64,000 nt of DNA from Dysgonomonas mossii DSM 22836 (GTDB lineage Bacteria > Bacteroidota > Bacteroidia > Bacteroidales > Dysgonomonadaceae): NCBI RefSeq assembly GCF_000213575.1, contig NZ_GL892004.1:1-64000 (forward strand), read 5' to 3'. Positions 54,661 to 62,396 of this stretch are shown here, piece after piece (the stretch's first letter is position 1; each line of letters starts with the position of its first letter). The notes beneath the pieces were generated by a model. The model was not told the DNA's origin. It saw only the letters and a list, made by a program, of their open reading frames with translations, and ran no database searches. The position numbers and the translations under genes are program-made.

Positions 54661-56151
54661 ATGGACTTTTGCAAATCATTAAAAACCGGAACTAACTACT
54701 TTATATATCTTTTATTCCTTATTTTATCTATCTTCTTTCTACTGATATTTTCAGGAAGTACCAGTCCTTTATATAATATGTCGGGGGTAGATAGTTCTAT
54801 ATTTGTAATGATGGGCAAAATGTTCCTAGAAGGCAAAACGCCATATGTAGACTTTTTCGACCATAAAGGCCCTATTCTCATTTTAGTCGAAGCACTGGGC
54901 CTTAGTCTGTACCCTAGTGGCAATACAGGTATCTTTATTATACAAATAATAAATCTCACCATTGCGCAGATATTGATATTTCATATTTGCCGGCATTTTA
55001 CACCAGTACTTATCAGCTTCAGTATCGTTTTATTCTGTCTATTCATGTTCTCTTTGAGTATCGGAGAAGGAAATCTTACCGAAGAATACACATTACCTTT
55101 TATCCTTTCTTCTTTACTATTTACCATTCAGTATCATTTATCAGGAAGAAAGAGTATTCTCATATGGAAATATTTCATCATGGGGATAAGCGTCGCTTTC
55201 CTTTTCTGGATGCGGATGAATAATATGGGAGTAATATGCGCCTGCATATCATTTATACTCGTATTCACTATTAAAGGTAAAGACTGGAAGGGTATAAAAA
55301 ATTTACTTGTAGGTTTATCATTGGGATTTTTACTCATAACCATCCCCATCATATTGTATTTTGCATATAAAGAAGGTTTCTACGAAATGATTTACGCAAC
55401 CTTTATATTCAACATGAAATACATCGGATATGAACCGAAAACTCATTTTACCATCAGGTCATTTATCATCTATTTTTTTAAATACTGGCCATCATTTATA
55501 ATACTCGTCCTTGGAACAGTTCTTTATTGTCATAAAACGAGGAAGAAGGATATTTTAGTCTTAACCTGTTTTCTCGTATTATGGGGAGTCGTAAGCACTA
55601 GATTTGGGCTGTATGTTCCTCATTACATGACATTAAACATTCCTTTACTTGCATTAGGCTTCGCATTATTACTAAATACATACACATACCAGAGATACTC
55701 CAAATTATTAACTTACACCTATCTAATTGTCTCATTTTCTTTATTATGCGGATATAGTATATGGAAATACAACAGTCCCAGATATAGAGAAATGCTGGAT
55801 GATTCTATTTTTATCAAACAATCGTCAGATATAATTTCTCATATACCAGATAATGAAAAAGACAAAATATACACCTATAATGTACAATCCCGTTTCTTTC
55901 TCAATACAGGGATAAAACCATATTACAGATTCTTTATTTTTCAGGAATGGCACGGAGTTCATGATAAGAAGATATTTGAGGATATCAATTCCATGATGAT
56001 TAAGCATTCTCCTCTATGGGTTATCATACCTGCGGATAATATGTCTGAATCAGGTTATACGCCTGCAAATTCTTCTTTTTATGAGATTTTAGACAGAGAG
56101 TATTCTCTGCTTTACAAAAATGAAGGACTTGTTCTTTACAAGAAAAAATGA
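54661..56151 (+). CDS. Polytopic GT39/GT-C-like glycosyltransferase
   Basis: A 496-residue membrane protein with about 11 hydrophobic segments. The first extracytoplasmic loop has an acidic catalytic-type pair in MSGVDSSIFVMMGKMFLEGK, followed by YVDFFDHKGPILILVEALGL, as in GT-C transferases acting with polyprenyl-phosphate sugars. The C-terminal part (about 395-496) is an extracytoplasmic domain. Donor and acceptor are unknown. It overlaps the start of prmC by 32 nt, so the two are coupled despite unrelated roles. Confidence 0.72.
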   Translation: MDFCKSLKTGTNYFIYLLFLILSIFFLLIFSGSTSPLYNMSGVDSSIFVMMGKMFLEGKTPYVDFFDHKGPILILVEALGLSLYPSGNTGIFIIQIINLTIAQILIFHICRHFTPVLISFSIVLFCLFMFSLSIGEGNLTEEYTLPFILSSLLFTIQYHLSGRKSILIWKYFIMGISVAFLFWMRMNNMGVICACISFILVFTIKGKDWKGIKNLLVGLSLGFLLITIPIILYFAYKEGFYEMIYATFIFNMKYIGYEPKTHFTIRSFIIYFFKYWPSFIILVLGTVLYCHKTRKKDILVLTCFLVLWGVVSTRFGLYVPHYMTLNIPLLALGFALLLNTYTYQRYSKLLTYTYLIVSFSLLCGYSIWKYNSPRYREMLDDSIFIKQSSDIISHIPDNEKDKIYTYNVQSRFFLNTGIKPYYRFFIFQEWHGVHDKKIFEDINSMMIKHSPLWVIIPADNMSESGYTPANSSFYEILDREYSLLYKNEGLVLYKKK

Positions 56152-57010
56152 TTTAAAAACAGTAGACCAAGTGCAAAAAACAATATCCTACATAAAAGAA
56201 TACCTAAAAACGTGTTATCCCGAAAACGAAATCTCGGTATTTATACGTATTATAATAGAACATATAACCAAGCGTTCGTACCCTCAGGCTGTGATATCAG
56301 GTACAAAGCTGACAGAAGAACAAACAATCCTGCTGCACTCTATACTAGATCGCTTAAAAACGTTCGAACCAATACAGTATATTATTGGTGAAACCGAATT
56401 TTTCGGACTTCCATTCCATGTAACGAAGGATGTATTGATACCTCGCCCCGAAACGGAAGAGCTTGTGGAACTGATTTTGAACGAAAACAAAAAATCAGGA
56501 TTAAAAGTACTCGACATCGGCACAGGTAGCGGAGCTATTGCAATAGCATTAGCAAAGCATTTAGAAAAGGCAGATATCGAAGCATGGGATATATCAGAAG
56601 AGGCATTAAAGATCGCTACACTAAACTCAGATTCAAATGCTGTGAATATAATTTTCAGAAATGTGGATGTTCTAAAAAATTATCCTACAGACACTAAATT
56701 TGATATCATTGTCAGCAATCCTCCTTATATCTTGGAAAAAGAGAAATCCGGAATGGATCAGAATGTTCTGGACTATGAACCACACACCGCACTCTTTGTA
56801 CCCGACAATAACGGACTTTTGTTTTATGACCGGATTGCCGATATTGCCTTAGACTTGCTAGAGCCAAATGGTAAATTATACTTTGAAATAAATCAGAGAA
56901 AAGGAGAGGATACAGTACAATTAGTCAAAAGCAAAGGTTTTATAAACGTTTGCCTATTTCAAGATTTAAACAAAAACGATAGGATGGTGAGAGCAGAGAT
57001 AGACAGATAA
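56120..57010 (+). CDS. prmC: Release factor glutamine methyltransferase
   Basis: Methylates the GGQ glutamine of peptide chain release factors using S-adenosylmethionine. The N-terminal helical domain (about 1-90) is followed by the methyltransferase fold with VLIPRPETEELVELIL, LDIGTGSGAIAIALA and the hallmark IVSNPPYI. The 296-residue length is slightly long; the ATG at 56120 lies inside the preceding gene, and no other ATG is nearby before the conserved domain. Confidence 0.95.
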   Translation: MKDLFFTRKNDLKTVDQVQKTISYIKEYLKTCYPENEISVFIRIIIEHITKRSYPQAVISGTKLTEEQTILLHSILDRLKTFEPIQYIIGETEFFGLPFHVTKDVLIPRPETEELVELILNENKKSGLKVLDIGTGSGAIAIALAKHLEKADIEAWDISEEALKIATLNSDSNAVNIIFRNVDVLKNYPTDTKFDIIVSNPPYILEKEKSGMDQNVLDYEPHTALFVPDNNGLLFYDRIADIALDLLEPNGKLYFEINQRKGEDTVQLVKSKGFINVCLFQDLNKNDRMVRAEIDR

Positions 57011-57099
57011 TGTGCTAAATTTTACCAAAACAAAAAACTTTACTACATTCAGGATAATATTTTTCCTACTTTTGAGTGTTATTCTAAAAACAAGAGAAA

Positions 57100-57585
57100 T
57101 TGAAGTTATCCGAACCACAAGCACTCAACCGTGTTGCAGCCTATTGTTCCAGAGCCGAACGATCTGAATTTGCAGTACGCAGAAAACTACTTGCATGGGA
57201 ATTACCTCCCGATGCTATAGAACGAATTATGGACAGGCTAAGGAAAGAAAAATACCTTGATAACACACGTTTTGCAAGAAGCTTTATCAACGATAAATTA
57301 CGATTCAACAAATGGGGAAAGACCAAAATTGTTTTCGAACTCCGAAAACTTAACATTCCAGAATCGATCTACAACCCGATCTTGGAAGACCTTGCAGGAG
57401 ATGAATTCGAAAAACAACTGATGCACATCCTCTCCATAAAAGAGAAATCAGTAAAGGCAAAGAATGACTACGATAAGAAAACCAAACTAATACGTTTTGC
57501 TTTGGGGCGAGGTTTTTCTATGGATTTGTGTATTAAATGTGTAGATAAAATCTTAGGCGGTACTTATGAAGACAATATTCCATAA
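57100..57585 (+). CDS. recX: Regulatory protein RecX
   Basis: A 161-residue modulator of RecA filaments with three tandem three-helix repeats. Family segments are ALNRVAAYCSRAERSEFAVR, RLRKEKYLDNTRFARSFIND and KWGKTKIVFELRKLNIPES. The start is TTG at 57100: a stop lies 15 nt upstream in frame, and the next Met is at residue 44, inside the domain, so TTG is the only sensible start. The end overlaps comF by 20 nt. Confidence 0.9.
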   Translation: MKLSEPQALNRVAAYCSRAERSEFAVRRKLLAWELPPDAIERIMDRLRKEKYLDNTRFARSFINDKLRFNKWGKTKIVFELRKLNIPESIYNPILEDLAGDEFEKQLMHILSIKEKSVKAKNDYDKKTKLIRFALGRGFSMDLCIKCVDKILGGTYEDNIP

Positions 57586-58255
57586 TTTTCTCGATCTCTT
57601 TTTCCCGAACCTCTGTGTTGTCTGCAAACAACGATTGAGCGAAGGAGAGCAGCACATCTGTACCGACTGCCTGCTGCTCTTACCTAAAACAAATTTCCAC
57701 CTGCAACCCGACAACCGTCTGGAACAGTTTTTCGCCGGACGATTCCCTTTCCAACATATTGCTGCTTTTGCCTATTTTGTAAAAGGTGGCAGCATACAGC
57801 ATATTATTCACGAATTGAAATACAATCGAAACCCTCACATCGGCAGATTTATCGGTGAGCTATGTGGAGAAAATATAAAAAACAGCGATTTTATTTCTTC
57901 TATAGATATGCTCGTCCCCGTTCCACTTCATCCAAAACGTCAAAAAGAAAGAGGATACAATCAGTCACTTGAAATATGCAAAGGGATTTCACACATCACC
58001 GGAATACCTATTAATAGTGATACCCTTCTACGAAAAGTAAATAATCCTTCACAAACAAAGAATGCCCGCTTCGACCGCTGGAAAAACGTAGAAGACATTT
58101 TCCATGTAGTAACTCCGGAAACCTTCGCCAACAAACACATCTTATTAGTGGATGATATTATTACAACAGGCTCTACCCTAGAGTCATGTGCTAAAGAGAT
58201 CTTGGAATGCATAAACAGTAAAATAAGTATCTACAGCGTAGGCACCGCTAACTAG
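57566..58255 (+). CDS. ComF-family phosphoribosyltransferase-like protein
   Basis: A 229-residue member of the ComF/GntX family, linked to DNA uptake or use in competent bacteria; its enzymatic role is unclear. The N-terminal double zinc finger (CVVCKQ and CTDC) is followed by the phosphoribosyltransferase fold with VPVPLHPKRQKERGYNQS and the PRPP loop ILLVDDIITTGST. The ATG at 57566 overlaps recX by 20 nt. Competence is not otherwise seen in this window. Confidence 0.92.
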   Translation: MKTIFHNFLDLFFPNLCVVCKQRLSEGEQHICTDCLLLLPKTNFHLQPDNRLEQFFAGRFPFQHIAAFAYFVKGGSIQHIIHELKYNRNPHIGRFIGELCGENIKNSDFISSIDMLVPVPLHPKRQKERGYNQSLEICKGISHITGIPINSDTLLRKVNNPSQTKNARFDRWKNVEDIFHVVTPETFANKHILLVDDIITTGSTLESCAKEILECINSKISIYSVGTAN

Positions 58256-58310
58256 CCCCGAAGCCTCCAATCCCTATTTATTGTTATATACAGGTTAAAA
58301 TTTCATTATA

Positions 58311-58349
58311 TATTGTGATTGTGCGACAGTACAATTATAAAGACCTTTG
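58311..58349 (+). promoter_or_regulatory. Receptor-gene promoter with TATTGTGATTG box
   Basis: The box TATTGTGATTG (58311-58321) sits 20 nt upstream of GACCTTTG (58342-58349), one base off the TANNTTTG consensus. The same box and spacing occur at 60854-60892 before the PepSY gene, so both promoters look co-regulated. Confidence 0.6.
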
Positions 58350-58398
58350 CCGTCGAATAATTTTATCTATTAACGTATAAACTATATATATATCAACT

Positions 58399-60813
58399 AT
58401 GAAGAAGATCATTACTCTATTTCTTTTTCTAATCATAAGCATTACAGTTGTTAATGCTCAAGTTATAAAAGGAAGGGTACTCGACGAAAATGGAGATCCT
58501 ATAGCATCTGCTACTGTAGCGATCAAAGAGTTACAAAAAGGCGTATCTACTGACGAATCAGGGAAATTTAGATTCACAAACCTACCTAAAAGGGAGCTCA
58601 CTCTAATAGTAAGCTTTGTAGGATACAATAACAATGAAAAGAAAGTAGACCTAAAAAATAATGAAGAAGTTCATATCCAGTTTGATATGATTTCGAATGC
58701 AAACCTAAGCGAGATTGAAGTATTCGGCGAACGATACAAGCAACCCGAAAAGCTCGACGCTATCACACGTATGCCATTGCGTCCTAGCGAACAGATACAA
58801 AGTATATCTGTAATTTCCGATAAGGTAATAGCTGAACAAGGAGCCCTTACTATTACAGATGCGGTAAGAAATGTACCGGGTGTAACACTGTTTGGCTCTT
58901 ATGGTGGTGTAAAAGAAAGTATGTCATCCAGAGGCTTCAGAGGTATCCCTGTTTTGAAGAACGGAGTGAGAATGGACTCTCAGTTCCAAACTGCATCTGG
59001 TATAGCCGATATGCAGGGGGTTGAAAGCATCCAGATGATAAAAGGCTCCGCTGCTATCACACAAGGAGTTATCACAGACTTAGGAAATGCCGGAGGTGTA
59101 ATAAACGTAGTAACCAAAACACCTAAATTCGTAAATGGAGGAGAAGTAGGAGTACGCGTAGGAAGCTGGGGGCAGTTTCGTCCAACATTCGACGTACAAT
59201 CTGTTCTAGATAAAAACAAAACGGTTGCATTTCGCTTGAATGGAGCTTATGAACGTAAAGATAACTACAGGCCTGTAGTATCTATGGACAGGGTGTATAT
59301 CAATCCTTCTTTGGAATGGCGTCCGGATGACAAAACATCTGTAACCCTCGAAATGGATTATCTGAATGACAACACAACTCCAGTAACCAGTACTGTAAAT
59401 TTTGCAGACATTAGTACAAATGCATTGTATGACATGCCACATAGCAAATTTTTAGGTTTTGAAAATGATAATGTCAATACGAAGCTATTAACTTATTCAG
59501 CTCGCATCAACAGAAAACTTACAGATAACCTAAGTGTTCGCGCAGCCTATTTCAATTCAGCATACAATGTTGACAACACATCAACTGCACTCGACACTAT
59601 CAATATTTACGGGGCTAAAGATATTCGTAACTACGAAGACCCTCGAAGAAAAAGAACACTAGGCAGATCGTTAAGAGATGACAAAAATACGACATTCCAA
59701 TTAGACTTGATCGGTCAGGATGTTTATACAGGAACAGTTAAGCATACTTTCCAATTAGGATTTGATTATAGAACAGCAAACGCACAGACAAAGGCTTTAG
59801 GATCTAAGTTTATAGATGTTGTAGATGTTCTGAACGGCAAAATCAATAACGCGAGACAGAACGTAACTTTTGCAAATCCTGAATCCATAATGCCTATAAT
59901 TTCCGAATATACTACATACGGAATTATGGCACAGGAGGTGATTACATTCAACAAATATCTGAAAGCTATCTTGGGATTACGTTACAGTTCTATCTCTACA
60001 TTGTCTGCAACAGGCAAAACATCCGATGCCGGAAGAACAGAAAATGATGCTTGGGATCCAAGTTTTGGTATCATGGTATCTCCTATCGAAAATGTAAACA
60101 TATTCGGATCATATACAACAAGCACCAGTTTGAGATCTGCCGCTCTGATATTGACTGATAGCACACTAGCCGGCCCTTCAAGAACAAAGCAATGGGAGGT
60201 TGGATTTAAATCAGATTGGCTCGACAATAGGCTTCGCTTCAATTTCACCTACTTCCATATCTTTACAGATAACCTGACAAATGCAGAGTATGTGGGAACT
60301 CAACCAACAGGACTTTATTATAAGGCGGGAGACTTAAAACGTGATGGTATCGAGGTTGAACTGAATGGTCGTATTTTATCAAATCTGCAAGTAATGTTAG
60401 GATATGCTTATCTGAATGCAAGATATGACGACAGCCCTTCTTATGTAAACGGTTCAGCCCCGATGAATGCACCAAAACATACTGCTAACGGATGGGTATA
60501 TTATACTGTAGACAGAGGCCCGGTTAAAGGATTATCTCTAGGATTAGGAGCATATTATGTAGGTAAACGTCCGGTGAACGAATTCAGTACACAATACGAT
60601 GGCCACACATACAATCCGGGTGTAAAACCATTTGATATGCCTGCCTATACAACAGTAAATGCACAGGTAGCATATACATACAAGAAAGTGACGGCACGCG
60701 TGTTCTTCAATAATATTTTTGACGAACTTGGATACAACTCATATTTCCGTGGAGGCTACATCAACCAGATCGACCCTCGCAACTTTGCCGGAGTAGTATC
60801 TTATCGCTTTTAA
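58399..60813 (+). CDS. TonB-dependent siderophore-type receptor
   Basis: An 804-residue outer-membrane receptor. It has a signal peptide (MKKIITLFLFLIISITVVNA), a CarboxypepD_reg-like domain (about 22-105, starting VIKGRVLDENGDPIASATVA), the plug (about 120-235: ITDAVRNVPGVTLFGSYGGV, VESIQMIKGSAAITQG, GGVINVVTKTP) and a 22-strand-type barrel ending YRF. The plug and the RGFRG element fit the siderophore receptor group (FecA/FhuA-like) rather than SusC. A PepSY gene follows; such pairs usually import and reduce ferric siderophores. It should need the TonB motor, perhaps the ExbB/ExbD at 22633-23791. Confidence 0.93.
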   Translation: MKKIITLFLFLIISITVVNAQVIKGRVLDENGDPIASATVAIKELQKGVSTDESGKFRFTNLPKRELTLIVSFVGYNNNEKKVDLKNNEEVHIQFDMISNANLSEIEVFGERYKQPEKLDAITRMPLRPSEQIQSISVISDKVIAEQGALTITDAVRNVPGVTLFGSYGGVKESMSSRGFRGIPVLKNGVRMDSQFQTASGIADMQGVESIQMIKGSAAITQGVITDLGNAGGVINVVTKTPKFVNGGEVGVRVGSWGQFRPTFDVQSVLDKNKTVAFRLNGAYERKDNYRPVVSMDRVYINPSLEWRPDDKTSVTLEMDYLNDNTTPVTSTVNFADISTNALYDMPHSKFLGFENDNVNTKLLTYSARINRKLTDNLSVRAAYFNSAYNVDNTSTALDTINIYGAKDIRNYEDPRRKRTLGRSLRDDKNTTFQLDLIGQDVYTGTVKHTFQLGFDYRTANAQTKALGSKFIDVVDVLNGKINNARQNVTFANPESIMPIISEYTTYGIMAQEVITFNKYLKAILGLRYSSISTLSATGKTSDAGRTENDAWDPSFGIMVSPIENVNIFGSYTTSTSLRSAALILTDSTLAGPSRTKQWEVGFKSDWLDNRLRFNFTYFHIFTDNLTNAEYVGTQPTGLYYKAGDLKRDGIEVELNGRILSNLQVMLGYAYLNARYDDSPSYVNGSAPMNAPKHTANGWVYYTVDRGPVKGLSLGLGAYYVGKRPVNEFSTQYDGHTYNPGVKPFDMPAYTTVNAQVAYTYKKVTARVFFNNIFDELGYNSYFRGGYINQIDPRNFAGVVSYRF

Positions 60814-60821
60814 TCACTATT

Positions 60822-60839
60822 TATTGTGATTGAACGACA
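60822..60839 (+). repeat. Extra copy of the TATTGTGATTG box
   Basis: TATTGTGATTG followed by AACGACA lies just past the receptor stop. With the copies at 58311 and 60854 it forms a direct-repeat set. The continuation NNCGACA is shared with 58311-58328 but not with 60854. It has no matching -7 element and so may be a binding site rather than a promoter. Confidence 0.5.
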
Positions 60840-60853
60840 CAAATATCATCATT

Positions 60854-60892
60854 TATTGTGATTGTAAGATAATATCAAAACACCGACCTTTG
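60854..60892 (+). promoter_or_regulatory. PepSY-gene promoter with TATTGTGATTG box
   Basis: TATTGTGATTG (60854-60864), 20 nt, then GACCTTTG (60885-60892), the same arrangement as at 58311-58349. Transcription would start near 60899, about 100 nt before the ATG. Confidence 0.6.
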
Positions 60893-60895
60893 TAA

Positions 60896-60936
60896 TGATG
60901 ATAGTTTAAAGAATTACTTAACTTTGATGATAGTTT
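60896..60936 (+). repeat. 12-bp direct repeat in the PepSY leader
   Basis: TGATGATAGTTT occurs at 60896-60907 and 60925-60936, 29 bp apart, between the promoter and the hairpin. It may be a binding site for a regulator or part of an RNA switch; function unknown. Confidence 0.5.
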
Positions 60937-60937
60937 G

Positions 60938-60980
60938 ATTCCGGTGTCTTAGCAGTGCTAACTCACCGGAATTTTTCTTT
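60938..60980 (+). terminator. Hairpin with T-tract in the PepSY leader (terminator or attenuator)
   Basis: ATTCCGGTG (60938-60946) and CACCGGAAT (60964-60972) make a perfect 9-bp outer stem; TTAGC and GCTAA (60949-60953, 60957-60961) pair inside with loop AGT; TTTTCTTT follows. It lies after the PepSY promoter and 22 nt before the ATG, so it could stop most transcripts unless antitermination occurs, or it could be the terminator of the receptor gene. Confidence 0.7.
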
Positions 60981-61001
60981 ATAAACGCTTAATAATAGTA
61001 T

Positions 61002-62132
61002 ATGAGACCATTCTTAAAAAAACTCCATAAATGGCTTTCCCTTCCTGTAGGAATCATAATAACAATCGTTTGCCTAACAGGAGCTATTCTTGTTTTTCAG
61101 GACGAGATATTAGAGCTATCCAATCCCTCTCACTACTTTGTAGATGAGGTAAAGGAAAAGCCTATGCCGTTGGAAGAGCTCATCCCAAAAGTAAACGCTC
61201 AATTAGATAGTAATTCTGTAGCAAGTGTACAGATATCTGACGACCCCAAGCGCACCTACCGTATGACCTTATCCGAAGGATTCAGGATCACCGCATTTGT
61301 CAACCAATATACAGGAGAAGTGACAGGAATGTATAAATTTCAGGAAAGCCCATTCTATACCATCATGGTACTACACCGCTGGCTGATGGATGGCAGCCGC
61401 ACATGGGGTAAATATACGGTAGGAATCTCTACACTCATTTTCGTATTCATTCTTATTTCGGGGGTTATTATCTGGATGCCCAAAAGATGGAATAGAAGCC
61501 GCTTCAAAATTCAATTCAGAAAAGGGCGTAAACGCCTCTTCTACGATATGCACAATGTACTCGGAGTATATGCTTGTTTGGTGTTGCTCATCTGTGCACT
61601 CACAGGTATGGTTTGGTCGTTCGAATGGTATCGGAATGGATTGTTCAGGCTCTTTGGCGTGGAAGTTGCCGAATCCGGAGGACATGGAGGAGGAAGAGGA
61701 GCACGTGGCGGTGGTCGTGGCGGACAACAGGAAGAAAAGAAAGAATTGAATGTAGCTAATTGGCAAACAGTATTCAACTCATTACAAGCATCAAACCCTG
61801 ATTATGAATATATACGGGTGCAAGACGGCTCTGCCGCCGTTCACCTGAAATCATCTGTTACATCACGAGCTACAGACCAATATAAATTTGATAAAAAAAC
61901 AGGAGAGATCACCTCTACAACCTTATTTAAGGATCAGGAAGGTACTACGAAAATATGGGCTTGGGTGTATTCACTCCATGTAGGAAACTATTGGGGGATA
62001 TGGTCAAAAATATTCACCTGTATATTCGCCCTCATCGGGGCAAGCCTTCCACTTACAGGTTACTACATCTTTTTTGTGAAAAGAAAAAACAAAAAAACCG
62101 TACGGAAACGAAAAGAAATAGAGATCGCTTAA
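61002..62132 (+). CDS. PepSY-associated TM helix protein (ferric-siderophore reductase type)
   Basis: A 376-residue inner-membrane protein of the PepSY-TM family. Helices are at about 15-35 (VGIIITIVCLTGAILVF), 137-160 (VGISTLIFVFILISGVIIWM), 185-210 (LGVYACLVLLICALTGMVW) and 335-360 (FTCIFALIGASLPLTGYYIF). Histidines near helix ends (HKW, LHRW, MHN, SLHVGN) could bind haem, as in the siderophore reductase FoxB. A Gly/Arg-rich insert (about 222-245: GGHGGGRGARGGGRGG) lies in the periplasmic part. It likely reduces ferric siderophores delivered by the upstream receptor; this is inference from the family and neighbour. Confidence 0.88.
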   Translation: MRPFLKKLHKWLSLPVGIIITIVCLTGAILVFQDEILELSNPSHYFVDEVKEKPMPLEELIPKVNAQLDSNSVASVQISDDPKRTYRMTLSEGFRITAFVNQYTGEVTGMYKFQESPFYTIMVLHRWLMDGSRTWGKYTVGISTLIFVFILISGVIIWMPKRWNRSRFKIQFRKGRKRLFYDMHNVLGVYACLVLLICALTGMVWSFEWYRNGLFRLFGVEVAESGGHGGGRGARGGGRGGQQEEKKELNVANWQTVFNSLQASNPDYEYIRVQDGSAAVHLKSSVTSRATDQYKFDKKTGEITSTTLFKDQEGTTKIWAWVYSLHVGNYWGIWSKIFTCIFALIGASLPLTGYYIFFVKRKNKKTVRKRKEIEIA

Positions 62133-62147
62133 TTGCATAATTTCGAC

Positions 62148-62178
62148 AAGGGAGTAATTCATATTACTCCCTTTTTCG
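62148..62178 (+). terminator. Intrinsic terminator after the PepSY gene
   Basis: AAGGGAGTAAT (62148-62158) and ATTACTCCCTT (62163-62173) make a perfect 11-bp stem with loop TCAT, followed by TTTC. It is 16 nt past the stop. Confidence 0.9.
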
Positions 62179-62243
62179 TTCCTCTCATCATCCCTTTTAC
62201 TATTATTATATAAATGACTGATCTACACATCACCAAAAAATAT

Positions 62244-62251
62244 TACCTTTG
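62244..62251 (+). promoter_or_regulatory. -7 element of the GH2 gene
   Basis: TACCTTTG is an exact TANNTTTG. No clear -33 TTTG lies upstream. It gives a leader of about 140 nt before the ATG at 62397; the leader has several A/T-rich potential hairpins but no feature I recognise. Confidence 0.45.
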
Positions 62252-62396
62252 TACACTAGGGCAAGAGCACTTCTAATTGTTATTATTTAGAATAGCATTA
62301 TTCCGACACACTAGAGATATTGCATTGCTTTATTGAGGTATCTTATCCTCTAAAATAACGAAGAAATATAATTTATAACCTATTAATACCTTACTT

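Noticed and set aside
58256-58310. A fourth TATTGTGATTG box (TATTTATTGTTATATAC at about 58275)
   Set aside because: It matches only part of the box and has no -7 element at the right distance.
61371-61777. Open frames on the minus strand opposite the PepSY gene
   Set aside because: They arise from the Gly/Arg-rich coding stretch; the Ser- and Pro-rich translations have no start context.
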